Under the pieces are notes generated by a model. That model was given only the letters and a program-made list of their open reading frames with translations. It was not told the origin of the DNA and made no database searches. Positions 19,379 through 32,400 of a stretch of 64,000 nucleotides of DNA are shown here, one piece after another. Source of the stretch: Sarcocystis neurona (taxonomy: Eukaryota; Apicomplexa; Conoidasida; Eucoccidiorida; Sarcocystidae). Numbering within the stretch: the first letter of the stretch is position 1; the number at the start of each line of letters is the position of its first letter. Both the position numbers and the translations under genes were made by a program. The stretch is from the NCBI GenBank assembly GCA_000727475.1, contig KL647330.1:450985-514984 (forward strand), in the 5' to 3' direction.

Positions 19379-21261
19379 TAAAGAGCGTATGCGAAAGAGA
19401 GAGCTTTACGCTTGAGTCTTTGCTGGCAGGAATCAAGGGAAAAGAAGGATGATTCGACGTTGCCTGGGCCGTCTACGTTCAAACAAAACCCTCAATAATG
19501 TGTATACAGGATGTGTGCTGTTAAATGGTGCCTTCCCTACTGTCTTCGCATCACTACAGCTCTGCTGCACACATTGCAGCGCGTCTCGTGTATACGTCTG
19601 TCGATGGACAGTATCTTCGACCCAAAAATGACAAGTAGACTTGAGTTTCTTGCCTGACTAACGAGCTGCGAGTCTGCTTCACATTCTAAACTGGCTGTGT
19701 CATATTGCGTCCGCAATATGTAGAATATAGCACACACTAGTATTTACAAGCTTGGTGCATATTATCACGTACTGTTTTACGCACAGATGTGATTGCGTAC
19801 GGGGGCGACGTGACGGATGCGTTTGTGGGCTCGTGTCATCGCCTCCGGCTAACATGTTTGACCACGTGTACATACATACATATATATGTATACGTATGCA
19901 CATGCAAATAAGGAGGGAGAGGAATAGTGATCTTCATCCAGCAGGCCCTGTTTTCTGCAGAAGAGCTCACAAGCGTGGAAGGCAACGGTCCGGTAAAGTG
20001 TGAAACTCTTCCCTCTTGCGCAGAGAAAATTAGTGTCAGCAAACTATTTTTTCTGAGTGTGACAGGAGCTCGTGGAGCGTAACTACACAAGGCGGAAGAT
20101 GTAATAATTAACGGGAAGCTTGGCACTTTGTGTCGTCGGAAAAACAGTGGAAATGTGTACTTTTCAAAGAATATAGGTACGGACAAGGAGGCGCATTTGA
20201 AGCGCGTTTCCCGCTAATGGGATGCTTGTGTGCGTACGTGGGTAAGGAGCATAGGGGATGTAATGGCGAAGTGCAGCAGTCTCGGTGAGTGTGAAAGTGA
20301 AAAGATATATCATTACAAAAAATCGAAGCAGAAAACAAGTCGTGAATCATCGTCAAGACTACCCGCTTGTACTTCATGCAGCGCGTCCCTCGGGGCAAAT
20401 GTACATACATATATATATATATATATTTATATAGATTTTTCTTCATGCACGTACATATGGGAACCTGTTCGAGTGTGCGCATTAAAGCATTCTCTACACG
20501 AGTGTCACGTAGTTACAGTATTAGTGCATATTCGGGAAGAGTGTACGCGCAGAACCTATACATGACCGTGGATCTGGGTACATGTAGGAATGGTGGAATG
20601 TGACAGGTTTGCATGTAGATGACCATGAATTGACAAGTTTCCCCAGGCACTTGTGTAGGATCTGTGACACAGACACACGCCCACAGTTGTGGTAAAACAG
20701 AGTTATGGAAGCTGATCCACCCATCAGGATAACAGCACCTCTCTCCCCAACACACGACAGCATCTGCCAATCTTTGCCTGGAAGCCGGTTTCTGTAGAAA
20801 AAGAAGCCCGAGCGTTCCTCCTCCTGCAGTACCGCAGTCCTCGCACCCACACACTTGATACTACGACGCTGGATGCCCTATTAAAGTTCTTTCTTCCTTC
20901 TTTCCAGCGCGCCGCATACTTATTTGTTGACCCATCCTTTGTGTGTTCTGTGTCTTCTGAGCAAAGACGATTTTCTACGCAAGCAACTGCAATTCCTTCG
21001 TTGATCCTTCGTTTATTGCTACGGCGGCTTCGCTCCACACCCGTCGTTGCTGCTGCATGCAGCAAACAGCGTCCGGCATTGCACACAAAGTCTCGTTCCA
21101 CCTCGTTTGGTTCACGGTCGATACTGGCTGTCTCACGTCGCAAGTGAATTCTTCTTCCGCGTCACTTCCATTTTTGTACTCTCTTTGGTTTCCGTGGTTT
21201 TTTCCTTCCCTCGTCGCTTCCCAGACGCGACGCTCCGCCTGAAAAATGACACTCACTGCAA

Positions 21262-22017
21262 ATGTTGGTTGTTTGTCTTGTGCCTCGCAATCTACTGCGG
21301 CGGTTCCACTCGCTCATTACGCCCCCTGTGCAAATGTCCTGCACAGGCGCCCCTGCAGCGGCAGCTGCTGTTCCGGTCGGTATTCCTCCCCCTACCGCTC
21401 CTGCTTGTTTTCGCTTGCCTCGTCCTCCTTCAGCCCCGCAGGCGCGCAGTAATATGTCCCTTCTCTTCTCCTCTTCCTCCTCTGGCGCTGCTGCTGCTGC
21501 TGGATTCTCTACTACTCAGTTCCCTCGTGCTGCTACTGCAATGCCCGACGCCGCAGCTGGTGCTGCCTCTGATTCTGTGCGTGCTCCTCCACCTAGTGCT
21601 GCACCAGATTGTTCCGGGTCGCCTAAACCTGCCGCTGATGTTGGTGATGGGCCCTCTCCTGCGTCTGCCGCTGCGCCTGCTGGATCTCCAGCAGCTTCCA
21701 CTGCGGCTGCTGGTGTGCAGCCCTCTGGGACGTGTGCCCAGCCTCCTGGTGCTTGGCAGCAGCAGGTAAGGTTGGAGCAGAAGCTGCAGCAGGAGCTGCA
21801 GCCGCAGCATCTGTCTCTGGTCGACCGAAGCGGGGGCTGTGGGGCAGCCTTCGATTGCACAGTAGTAGCGACGGCGTTTGATGGCAAGCCGTTGCTGCAG
21901 CGGCATCGCATGGTGAACCGCGCGATTCAAAAAGAACTCGAAGAAATCCATGCGTTTTCTTTACGCTGCCACACACCCGCTGAGTGGGAGAAACTCACAG
22001 CATCTGATCCGAAGTAA
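21262..22017 (+). CDS. BolA-family protein
   Basis: A 251-residue open frame with a complete C-terminal BolA domain at about residues 169-251. Visible motifs are HLSLVDRSGGCGAAF, FDGKPLLQRHRMVN, then a helix ending EIHAFSLRCHTPAEWEK. The SGGCG cysteine and the RHR histidine are the positions BolA proteins use for iron-sulfur or partner contacts. BolA proteins work with monothiol glutaredoxins in Fe-S cluster delivery and iron sensing. Residues 1-168 are Ala/Pro/Ser-rich. The chosen start gives MLVVCLVPRNLLRRFHSLI, Arg-containing and without acidic residues, so it could be a mitochondrial presequence; a later Met (MSCTGA or MSLLF) would give a cytosolic form. An exact donor-like CAGGTAAGG lies in frame just before the domain at about 21765, so the upstream Ala-rich part could be spliced differently. 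Confidence 0.92.
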   Translation: MLVVCLVPRNLLRRFHSLITPPVQMSCTGAPAAAAAVPVGIPPPTAPACFRLPRPPSAPQARSNMSLLFSSSSSGAAAAAGFSTTQFPRAATAMPDAAAGAASDSVRAPPPSAAPDCSGSPKPAADVGDGPSPASAAAPAGSPAASTAAAGVQPSGTCAQPPGAWQQQVRLEQKLQQELQPQHLSLVDRSGGCGAAFDCTVVATAFDGKPLLQRHRMVNRAIQKELEEIHAFSLRCHTPAEWEKLTASDPK

Positions 22018-22699
22018 AATTCCGGCATCTTTGTATAGCAGGAATCGGGAGTGTTCGTCGACTGTGTGGGTTTTTGTACGTCTTGATGGCTGTGTACACG
22101 TCTACACTTGCACAGGCGGAGGAACGGTAACGTGTCGTACATTATCTTTTTCCCTCTATATAGTCGTTTTAGTATGTATATATATATATATGTAAACAGA
22201 CGTGGATTTGCGTATGTGTATACACACTGAAGGGCGCATCTGCAGCTGCACAACCAGGTACGAACAAACACACGTACAACTGTGTGCGTATATGCTACTC
22301 AATACACGTGTGTGAATTTTTTTCTACGTGCCATTAAAAATACGAAAAAGACAACTCTATGCATTTATCTGTCTGTCTACACATACAGATATAATATGCA
22401 TACCTGAAATACGAATACATACGTGTCCATATATGTGTTTGCATATGTTTGTGCAGATACGGCTTTGTATGAATGCACGTGTATACGTACATCGGTAGAG
22501 TTCCCGTGTATACGTGTACGTCAGCATATGTATATATATGTATATGATAACGCAGATTATTACGCTTGCGAACTTTCATAAGTGCAAAGATTATATTAGA
22601 TTCTCGCCTCTCGCTGTTCACCTGCTTCAACGTCTCCACCTGTTCAAATGCTCGGTGTGCTACAACCCTCTACGCACCCGTCATTTTGAGTCCGCTGAC

Positions 22700-23085
22700 G
22701 GACTGGCGCACGTCACTGATGCAGCTATACCCGGGCGTGAAGGTCCCACAGACGACTCCCCCCCAGTCGTGGACTTGATCTTCTGCGTGACAGTGTACTT
22801 ATGTTTGTTCCGCGGAATCATCCGGTGCTGTTCAGAACGTGTCGCAGTAGATAGCTGCTTCATCTCACCCTGCAGCTTTTCCGACGTTCTGCGAAAGTAG
22901 AAACTTCGGCGTCATAGAACGATGCATGTCGAGCTGTTGTTGTGGGTTATGGGCAACAACTGAGGAGCCCGCAGGACAGAAACATGGAGTAGGTCACGCA
23001 GAAGGTCAAGTCCGCGACTGATAAATCGTCTGCGGCAACTTCACCGCTGGGTGTGGCCACAAGGACGTGTGCCACTCCGCAGGTG
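22700..23085. repeat. Inverted pair of a ~130-bp coding-like module
   Basis: The minus strand at about 22830-22700 and the plus strand at about 22955-23085 are homologous. Shared blocks include GTCACGCAGAAGATCAAGTC / GTCACGCAGAAGGTCAAGTC and, further on, GTGACGTGCGCC / GGACGTGTGCCA. Translated, both arms contain VTQK(I/V)KS(T/A)T followed by a Ser/Ala-rich stretch ending TCA(S/T)P. The spacer is about 125 bp. This could be an inverted duplication of one exon of a decayed gene. I do not recognise the family. Confidence 0.6.
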
Positions 23086-23486
23086 CGTTGTTACTACCGT
23101 GTGCGTAGAGAAACAAAGCAGACCTGTGATTCAACTACGCGTAACCGATTGCAGCTGCGGGTTTCAGCGCACACATAGCAAGCAGGAAGGGCACCGTATT
23201 GTAGGTAGTGTCGTGTGCTGCTGCGTGTTCCACTCTTGCGCGTGTCGCTCAAGCTGCAGCTGTAAAACCCACCGCGTGATTAGGGGGATGCGGGCCCCCT
23301 GTAATGGGTCCGACACCAGCTGCCACGGACTGCACTCTGCGTGCGAGGAGGGCAGCGACTATGGTGCAGCACAACTGCACCAGCAGTGAGGCGCGGCAGT
23401 TACACCACGCTACACGCAGAAGTAGGGCATGTATTCAACGTAGGGGTGGATGTATTGCCCCATAAAGGCTGCGTGTCGGCAGCGTG

Positions 23487-23726
23487 TTAGAAGCGGGGTG
23501 TATAAGGCACTGCACGTCTTACAAGCGGAAAAAGATAATGCTGCAGGTCCACGATGCTGCCTGTACAACCTTCATGTGCAGTACCTCCTAAAAGATTCAA
23601 CAGCATTTGTGTAAGTGCTTGTGCCGCACCCACGCGCTGCTGCCTACAGATTATGTTACGTGCGGCACCGACGGCACCTGTAAAATGCTGCGCACCTTGA
23701 AGCTGCTCTGCCAGAGGCTTTTCCAT
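23487..23726 (-). CDS. Hypothetical 79-aa open frame
   Basis: An ATG-started minus-strand frame (MEKPLAEQLQGAQHFTGAVG..., ending PYTPRF) with mixed amino-acid composition rather than repeat composition. It has no recognisable motif, and no flanking exon was found. It lies in the repeat-poor segment close to the inverted module at 22.7-23.1 kb. It may be a chance frame. Confidence 0.18.
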   Translation of the reverse strand: MEKPLAEQLQGAQHFTGAVGAARNIICRQQRVGAAQALTQMLLNLLGGTAHEGCTGSIVDLQHYLFPLVRRAVPYTPRF

Positions 23727-24839
23727 GTGCAGGAGCTACCTGCTGCAGCTACTCCGTGCTGTCTGCCTCAGTCACAACACGTAGAAAAGATTGGCTGTGA
23801 TGGGCTGTGACTACGAGGTGTTGCACACGTGGAGTACAGCACGCACAACGTAGTTTGATAAACAATTCCTTCATTGTGGACGTTCCGCCTCCACGTTGTG
23901 CAGAACCGAAGAAGAAAGGTCCGGCTTCTGTACAGGCGTCGGTGTGCCCCCGTGCCACTTCGACTCGATGAATCGAGTGAATGCTCTGTAGATTTTGTAA
24001 GTAATACGGAAGGGATCACTATTCCCCAATGTATTGTCATCTTTCAGGCGCAGAAGAAATCAGAATTCGGCTGTAGTCTTCGGTGTTACCCTGCGTTTAC
24101 GGACAGTTTACAGCTGCCGCGTGTCCGCTGATGTACCTCTGAAAATCTCTTTCTCTCACGTGGAAAGCTTTCCCTTCGGAAATACGAATACGCAGATCTA
24201 CATACCTAAATAGATATATTGATCCACATGTGTAAAAAAAGGCCCTCACGTGCATGTATATATGTATGGAAGTGTAGTAAACCGGCACGCAAACTCGCGG
24301 GTAATGGGGGGAGAAACTGCGCAGACGCTGGGGTGTTCCCTTGCCGTCTGAATTATGTAGCATCTGCCACCGACAGCGGTCGGCAAACGATAACGACTGC
24401 TTGTACAACAGTTATGTATATTTGTGGATATGCGGGGGTCAGCTGCTCTAAGCGGAAAGCAGATTTCACCGCGTCCTGGCTCATGTGGACCGATGCGTAG
24501 GCACTGTACAAAGAAGAACGTGTAACTGTGTAGGCTTGCCTGTAGCGGTGCGCAGACGATGATATCAGAAAGGTAAAAGGACGTATTGCGCGTAATAGTA
24601 TATTTATCACAAACAGAGCAAAACAATAGCAGAGGAATGGCGTAAGCCGCTGAATTCTCTAGAGGGATGACAGTCGATTGCTGACTGAATGTAGCGCCAG
24701 CGTCTTTTTTTCTGTAAAATTGTCTGTACACGTGTACTCGTGGCGCTCCACACTCCCACCGATGCTACTGCCACAGCAAGCCGTTTTACTGCTTGTAATA
24801 CGCCCATAAGTTTCCCCTTTAGACGTTAAGCTGTTACCA

Positions 24840-25075
24840 CTTGTACTATTACTCGTGCTACACTACTTTTCCTGTGATCACGACTACAACCTTCACTGCT
24901 GACACTACCGCAGACACGTCTACGAGCACCATCACCGCTACGACCGCTAGATCACTGCGACTGCTATTGCTATGGACGAGTGCTTCTAGCACTACTACTG
25001 TTACTACTACCGTTATTGCCACTTCTATCACTACCACGATCCCTACTGGGTCTAACTTTATCTCCTGCTGCTGCT
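24840..25075. repeat. Degenerate ACY/CTA trinucleotide tract
   Basis: Runs of ACT, ACC, GCT and CTA-type triplets (for example ACTACTACTGTTACTACTAC at about 24991) extend for about 235 bp. The plus strand reads as a Thr/Ser/Ile-rich open frame. A similar short tract lies at about 59380-59470. The composition differs from the CAG repeats of the repeat-rich segments. Confidence 0.65.
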
Positions 25076-25680
25076 CTCAGCGCGGATCCTACTTTTGATG
25101 GGCTACCTGTACTGCTTGTAGAACTGCCTCCTGTATTCATATACACAAGTGTGCACTCCTGCTTTGCGTTAGCGATAAGCGGATCTGCTGGCGCCCCGCT
25201 GCTGCGCCTCGCTGCAGGACTCCCCAGATCGCTCGTTATGTCCGCAGCACTATTTCTTCAGCGGCAACTGGAAATATGATTGCAATCCTTTCTGCGTGTT
25301 CGCTTTTTCTGCTAAATCATGTGGTCGCTGCCCCTTTAGACAAATTAAGTTGCGTGTGTTCGCCCGCTCACTGTGCAGTATGCAGGTGTCACATTCTGCT
25401 CGATATGATCTCCTACGCATATGGTGAACGGTGAACATCTTCCTCTTCACTAAAAACCAACGAAGTGACCACCCTAGCAATTACGCGAGGCTGCCTCCTT
25501 GCAAAACTTCTATGGGCTTTTCTGTAGAAGTACTCGCTAGGAGAGCACTCCGTCGTAGTTGCCTCAAGTGCAGTTCTCTCATAATAACGTCAGGGGTGCG
25601 TGTATACGCAAATTTTTAGGTATGTCTGCTTCTGTACGTAGGAAAAAAAGGGACGGAGCAACAACCTAGATTCAGTCGCC

Positions 25681-26052
25681 ATGCGTACATCCGCACTGCG
25701 GCCTTCAGTAGCCTTGTCCGCGCGCATACGAGACATCACCAGCAGTGACACCGTAACAGTACCAGGAGGAGGTATAGCAACAGCCGCAGGAGGCGAAATG
25801 AGGAAAAAAAAAGTCCAGGTACATTTCTCTGTGGAGCTCGTCCACCACCACAGTAACGGTAGCGGCATCGATATAGCAGCAGCACACACCACCGGCAGTA
25901 ACGCCGCAACAGCAGCAGCAGGTGTAATAACAGCCTCAGGAGGCGAAGTGTGGAAAAATCAGGCAGATTTCTCTTTGGAGCTCGTCCAGCCCCACCGGGA
26001 CCTTAGCAGCATCGACATCTCAGCAGCAACGAGAGTAGTGCAAAGTTGCTGA
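25681..26052 (+). repeat. Duplicated ~150-bp unit in an open frame (123 aa)
   Basis: Two copies with a period of about 150 bp (25740-25890 and 25890-26035). Each contains a GGAGGCGAAR...TTTCTCTNTGGAGCTCGTCCA block and a GGCATCGATAT/AGCATCGACAT block. The plus-strand frame reads through both, giving two modules with (G/S)GGE(M/V) and FS(V/L)ELV(H/Q). Whether it is translated is unknown. No signal peptide or known domain is seen. Confidence 0.5.
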
Positions 26053-29000
26053 CGTTTCTGAGGTTACGGACAGCCGACGCACCAGCAGCAACATGGCACG
26101 CGGGACTAAGCAACTACAGACGAGCTGGGCGACGTGCGGCACCGTTTCTTCCAAAAAGCGACAGTTGGCAAAAGGACCAATTGGAAAGACCGCTGCTGCT
26201 TCCACACCAACTCTGTGGAGAAGCACACACACTCGTAGCAACGGAACGTGCAGGGGCACACTAGGCGTACTCTCGCGACAGGGTGGTGTATCCACAACTC
26301 TAAGCCATATCTACTTATGACTCCTCTGTAAGTAAAGCTTCCTTCGATGTGTTGTAAAGGGTTCACACCTGACATATATTTTTCCTGCGTCTACGTTAAG
26401 CTGGGTAGCATATGCATACACACAGATGTGTGTACGCGCGCAATGATCACCCCGGGCGCGCGTGGCTGGAGTATACGAGTGTACTCGCCTAAATTAGCAG
26501 CAGTCTGCGGTTGAGGCCGTGCACAGGTATTTTAAAGAAACAGCGTTTAAAGGTTCTCAAGCGGGTGATCACCCGCGTGTGCCGCAGATTGCATCTGCCC
26601 GTGTCCACAAAGCTGGTGGCCCTCTGTGCGGCCAGGCGGCTTGGCTCTGTGCGGAAATGGGCACTGAATGCCAGGAAGCGACAACGGTGGACATCAGTTG
26701 CTGTTACCAGCCAGACGTGACTTTGGTACGGGGGGCAATTTTCTTCTTAAGGCCTGCAGGTGGCACTACATTTATTGCATCGTGTTCCCCTGATGAAACT
26801 TTTTTGCCACCTTATCCAGCGTAAATTTCGGGCTATCCGTACACCTCAGTTTTGCTTCCTAACGCTTTCTTTTTTAGCACACCACAGCTGGAGTTCCCTG
26901 ACGAGGTCCACTGACATGTTGTTCCCCCACGTTTGTGTCCACTTCAAAATCGTGCTCCGTCCTTCATTGAATGCATCGGCGACTTATTTCTAATGAATAC
27001 GGAGGATTTGTCACAGGCTGCTCGTATGTCTTCGCCCTTCGAAACCGGCAGCCAAGTACGCACTGGTACAGTGTCCTGCTGTGTCCTTGAGAGCCGCTAG
27101 CCAAATAAACCGTTACAAGCTGTTACACTGCACTTTCCGTGTACCGTGGAACTGTTCACGGTTCGCATCGTGCGGTGTCACATCTCAGGATCTACACAGC
27201 AGTCTGCGTCGTAAGAGTTCAAGTTCTCACTTCCTCGGCCGCTTGAAGCTACGGATTCCCTTCACCTGGCGTCGTGTAAGTCAACTGGGGCTCGTTTGTT
27301 CTTATCCTGTGACTGACTTGTGGCACGCCTCACTATGATCGCAGCACCTCCTGTGTAGGAGTTCTTGCGAGAGTTCACCACGCCTCATGCTCCTTCCCAG
27401 TAAACAGTCCAGTACTTGGCACGGATTCAGTCGCGTTCAAATTGTAATGCGTATCCAATGACATATCACCGCAGTCCAAGCACATCTCTCCCTTCGATCA
27501 AACGCGTCAAGTCTTCCCCCGCGTCTTCCCATCCATCCTGCAGTCTGCAGTCGTTCTGGGGCGCAAAACTTCTCGTCGCATCTTAAGAATGCACTGATAC
27601 CTATTTTCATGTGGTAGCGTCGGTGACGGAGCCACGGGTTGCTCCAAACATCACGTACGTTCAGCTCAGGGACGGCGTCTCTGTGTCTCCCGACGCATCC
27701 GTTGCGGGTGACACGCATTCTGACAAAAATGTATGACGGTGTCGGCTCCCGTGCACACACTCAATGCATGCGTATTCACCTGTACAGTTGGTCCAACCTG
27801 CTTAGAGATTAGCCGGGTTTGTGTGGGAGATGGCCAGAAAATCCTGTCCGCCAAGTGCTCCCTTCGCGTGGTTAGAGTCTACGGCAGTCAAACTCCGTCT
27901 GAAATGAAAATCGCAGAGGTGTGAAGACAGGAGCCACTTTCATATTCACAGTCCAGGGGACACGGAGGTCCCATTGCGAGGTGAGCACTGTTGCACCCTG
28001 TGTGGTTGCAGCAGCTGGCTCACCACTGTGTTGTGTGCACTCAAGTGCAAAGTGAAGCGCACTGGCATGTTAGGAGGAAGGAGTAGCTTGGAGAGGGAAA
28101 CGGAGGACCACCACCACCGTACACGCACATTCGTGAAAAACGTCTCGTCTCCGTCAGAAAAGAGGGCGAACAGTGCTAGTCGTTTTCGGTGCGTTGAATC
28201 TTTCTCCTAGTATTCGTGAGTGCAGCATTATGGTTTTTGAGGTACGGCCCTTCTCTTTTCACGGACAGTGCGTAGAACCACGTGTGGAAACGCCGATCTG
28301 TATGATGTGTGCATCCACGAGCACAACGTGCGTGTGGACGACTAGACAGAAACGGGCGGACTGCTTTAATATCTTGGTTTTAGATGAGCACGTTAGTTTT
28401 TGTGTAGCGGATTGGCGACGAGCCCGACGCGTTGTTGTCTGCCCGCGCGAACTACAACGTATGCAAGGTTTCAATATTTCACAGGAAGGTGAATAATACG
28501 TGTATCCCTGTGGCGGCGCAGGTGTGTAACTCATTGCATCCGCGTACACATCTGTGCACGTATGCTCGGTGCTTGTTGCAGAGTAGTTACGCGGCACTGG
28601 TGTAACAAACAGTACCGTAAACAACGGAGTTGGGCTTATGGTGCTTTGGTGGTTTCTCCGTGTAGACGTGTATATACGAATCATGTGAATGTAGGCGTAC
28701 GGATTTACATGAATAGATTAATATGCGTACACCTTCGCACGGACCTTCACAAGCTGAGAGGTTTGGGTGCGGCGCTGGCGTGCCTTCCGAGCCGATGCCA
28801 CGATCCGGTGTATACGTGTAAATATATATGAGTCTACACACCTGTACGGGAGTATATACGTATATACACATATACGGAAGTATAACGGCGTACATATGTG
28901 TAGTGCTCACTTCTGTTGACGAAAGGACTCTCATCCTCTGCAGGTGGGTGCTTGTAGGGGCCCTCTGCAAGTTTTGTCTACGTCCTTCGTGAATGCTGCG

Positions 29001-29270
29001 TCGCGCGTGGGGCTCCTATTTCAGATGCATTAGAGCAGAGGTTTTGTGCCTTCTGTGCTGTCTTCACTGCGTTTCCTGTTGCAGCCCTCGCGTTGCTGCC
29101 TGCGCTTCGTACACATGGACTAGCATTCTCTCGTGGGGAGGGACGAAGCACCATCAACGCGTAGAAGCCATGTGCTGGTCGCTAGTTCGCTCCTCTGTTC
29201 CCTCGCCTGGCCTCCGTAGATTTTCTATATTTCTGCTCTCCTTGTGCACTGCTCATTAGGTGTGGTCCTT

Positions 29271-29450
29271 CCGATGGCGCTCTGCTTGATTTTCTTTCTC
29301 ATGTACGTCTTGTGCGGGGGAGTGCTGCTGCCCGTCTGCATGCACGTTTTCCACCCCAACCCCAGGGAGCTCAATCACGAGCTGCAGCAGATCGACGTGC
29401 CTCGCAGCTTCGTCGCCCTTGCCGTTTCTTACCACGAACGATTTGTAATG
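29271..29450 (+). CDS. Possible exon with one membrane segment, unrecognised
   Basis: The frame reads MALCLIFFLMYVLCGGVLL, then PNPRELNHELQQIDVPRSFV and ALAVSYHERF, ending at a possible donor (TTTGTAATG) near 29445. A possible acceptor, TCATTAG, lies at 29253-29259. One strongly hydrophobic helix is followed by a soluble stretch. I cannot assign a family or flanking exons. The minus strand is also open here, so this is a weak call. Confidence 0.22.
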
Positions 29451-32400
29451 TGGCTCCTTATATAAGCGAACGGCTGTTGCTTCTGGTGATTTTGGAGCTA
29501 GAAGAGGTCTCACTGCTGCTGCTGCTCTTCTCACTGCCACTACTTAAGAGACTGCCGCCACCGTAAGGCTTCTGTTCTGCAGGCGCTGTTCAGCGGCTGG
29601 TGTTCCTCTGCTGTGGTGGCCACTGCTCCTCGTCTGTCCCTGCGTGGCCAGTTGCTCTTCTTGCTGCGAGCTCTCTCGTCACACTGCCAACTCTTGGTGC
29701 TTCTGCGCTCACAGGGGCTGGGTTTACTGTACCACCTCCTAATGCACTCCGTATCCTCACTCTATCCCGTCATCTGATATCTGTATGACTGCTGGATATT
29801 CTCGCTAACAGTGTGTTACAGCAGATGAAAGTTAACGTTTCTCTGCCGCGATAACAGCCCTGCAGCAGCAGCAGGAGCGCGTGTAGCAGGTGACACGCAA
29901 GGCTTGCAGCAGATATGTGCATCGTGGAGCATTGTGGCCGATACTGCCGCCTTGATCTATAAGGTGTGCTGCCGCCGGCTTCCTCTTTTCCCACTTTTTT
30001 TGTGATACGGCCCGCAGCCGTTTGATGCCGCTTGTAGCAGGGAATTATGATGTGACGCAAACATGGCCTAAGAATTGCTTGAAATTTTGTGAATCCCTGC
30101 AGCGGCCTGGACTGGCCGTCTGCACAAAGAGCAGTACAGCGCACGAGGATTTAGGTTTCGCAAGCAAGGTGGCAGCCACTGGGACAGCGCGGCGGCAGCA
30201 CTTGCTGAAGCTCCCCGCTACTGCCGAGACGAGGGTGCTGCAGCGTGTTAGGCGATCACAAGAGAGCTGTACAAATGTTTTATGTGTTCGTCTGTTCGGG
30301 AGGAAAGTGAAACATTGCTTCTGCTGGGAATGAACAACTTAAAAGTGCCAAAGCGACTCTGCCCGCTCCAGCAGAAGTCCAAAGTGATCTTTGTTTTCCA
30401 GTTGTCGTGTAGGTGTCCACAGAGACAGACAGAGAGACAGAGACTGGTGCACAGATACCTGTAGATACACGTGTCTATACGTGTTGCTGTTAAATGCAAA
30501 TAATGTAAGAGATGACTAATTTTGATGTGAAACATTCATTACGTATCTGTATATATATATATATAGATACATATATATAGGTGCGACGCTGCTTATCAGT
30601 TCAGTAGCAAGTCAAGCCTGGAGAATTGCATTTTTATCACTTGCTCGTAACGTCCTGGAATACTGTGATTGAAGCACGCAGATCTGTGCTCAGTGGACTT
30701 AATACAACGGGACGGACTGCGGACAAATGTAATCCCTTAATTTTTTTTTGTCTCCATGTAATATTGTCGGGAGTTTTACTGGGTGAGACCGAGTACATGC
30801 AAAGGCTCATAATTATTTTAGCATGTTGGTCATCCAACGGTGCGAGCATCAGGATTCGTTTTCTGTGGGGAAGTCAGTGCTACCGAGCGGTATTTTTTAC
30901 CCGTACCTGTGAATTCTTCCGTCGGAATACTCGGGGGAGTCTAGTCTGTCGTACCTAGCGGAGAGTTCAGAAACTCACTATCGCGAAGGCAGTATAGCCT
31001 TGAAACCTGAGCGAGCCCACAGGCAATACTGTTTTCCTTTCTGCTCGCCGTTATCCGTGTACTAGAAACTGTTGTTTTTCTTTATGGAGGCGTGTTGCTG
31101 CGCAAGGACCGTGGAGTTTAATGAATCCGCTCGTGCGCATCTGACATTTGCTGACAAGGCATTTGCATGTCGTACACGACTCTCGGTCTCTTGAGCTATT
31201 TATATTGATTTTTTAGATTACGAACCTGGAATTAAGCACGCACGTGTCACCATTACATGCGAAATTTTGTGACGTGGAAAACCAGCACATGTCCGTGTGT
31301 GAGGGGAGGCATACCGACTTTCCTGTGTATTGAAACGACAAGCGAGAGAATACCGATAAGGTCTATCCGCGGCACGAAATAAGGAATTTCTCAGTGCGTA
31401 AATCGCTCATCCACGTGGACTGATTCGTATGGGCATGAAAGAAACAGTAATGTACTGCGTCACGGGAGCACAGCGTATCAGGTATCCGTACCAGCGTTAC
31501 GTGCACCGTACAGCAGCGCTCGATTAGGCTGTCCTTGTAGCGTACGCATGTCGTATCAAACAAAAGAGGGTCTGCACGATTTTGCAATGAAGACACGATT
31601 AGAATGTGGACGTAGAACGGTCAGCAGGCTTCTTCGTCTATGAAGAATTCCACAAGCTCTCCTACTGCTTCGAAGAAGTACGTTCGGGAGCGGGATTCAA
31701 CTTGGCTTTGGTCATGAAGCGGGAGTGCCTATCTGGTGAACAGTCAATGAGAACCCCCAAGTTATTTGATACCGTAGCGAGACTTCCGTTGCGGTAGAGT
31801 AGGTGATGGATTAGTGTGCAGGCAGGGGTACGCATCAGCTGGGAAAGGGGTATCTTTACACAGGAAAACGCGTGTTCTCCTGTACTGTTGTACGCAGAAA
31901 CAAATTGATGCCTTGCAGTCATAAAAGGTTTTCCTCGCGCGTAGCTGCCTTAGGGTGTCTCACAGAATGCACACGCTCCCTCAGTAAGCGGTATTTGAAC
32001 AAAGCTGCGTGAGTAAACCGTATACGTATACATAGACATACTTGGGATTCTACAGAGTTAGCGGGCTATGGCTGGCAGTGCACTCACTGAGCCCCTCAGT
32101 AGTGCCGCAGGTAGAGCTTCCACAGCCTGCGCAGCCGCGGGCTAATGCTCCGCGCATCTTGAGGCTTCCGACACGAGCGCTTGAAGACTTACGACCAAAA
32201 ACACAATGGCAGAGATTCAAAAAGTGTAGTGGACACGAATGGCCACTACGTTTGTATTCTGCTTTCCATGGTCGTAGGACTAACCGTCGTAAGTTCTTCC
32301 GTAAGAACCACTGGCAGTAATCTCATCTACAATGTGTGTGGTTAGTACTGCTGAATAGTGAGGAGGTAGAACGAGATGGTATGAGCAATAGTAGCGCTGT

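Larger units (their letters stand above)
17636..21261. other. Repeat-poor stretch upstream of the BolA gene; no gene recognised
   Basis: Apart from the inverted repeat at 17.8-18.3 kb, the duplicated unit at 18.8-19.0 kb and the CA run at 19.3 kb, I see only short, unconserved open frames. There are no CAG triplet tracts, in contrast to the sequence to the left. The last few hundred bases probably hold the promoter and 5' UTR of the BolA gene. Confidence 0.5.

Noticed and set aside
22700..23085. Assignment of the inverted modules to the Eimeria surface antigen (TA4/SAG) family
   Set aside because: The TCA(S/T)P ending is only loosely similar; the cysteine pattern and fold-defining blocks are not visible.
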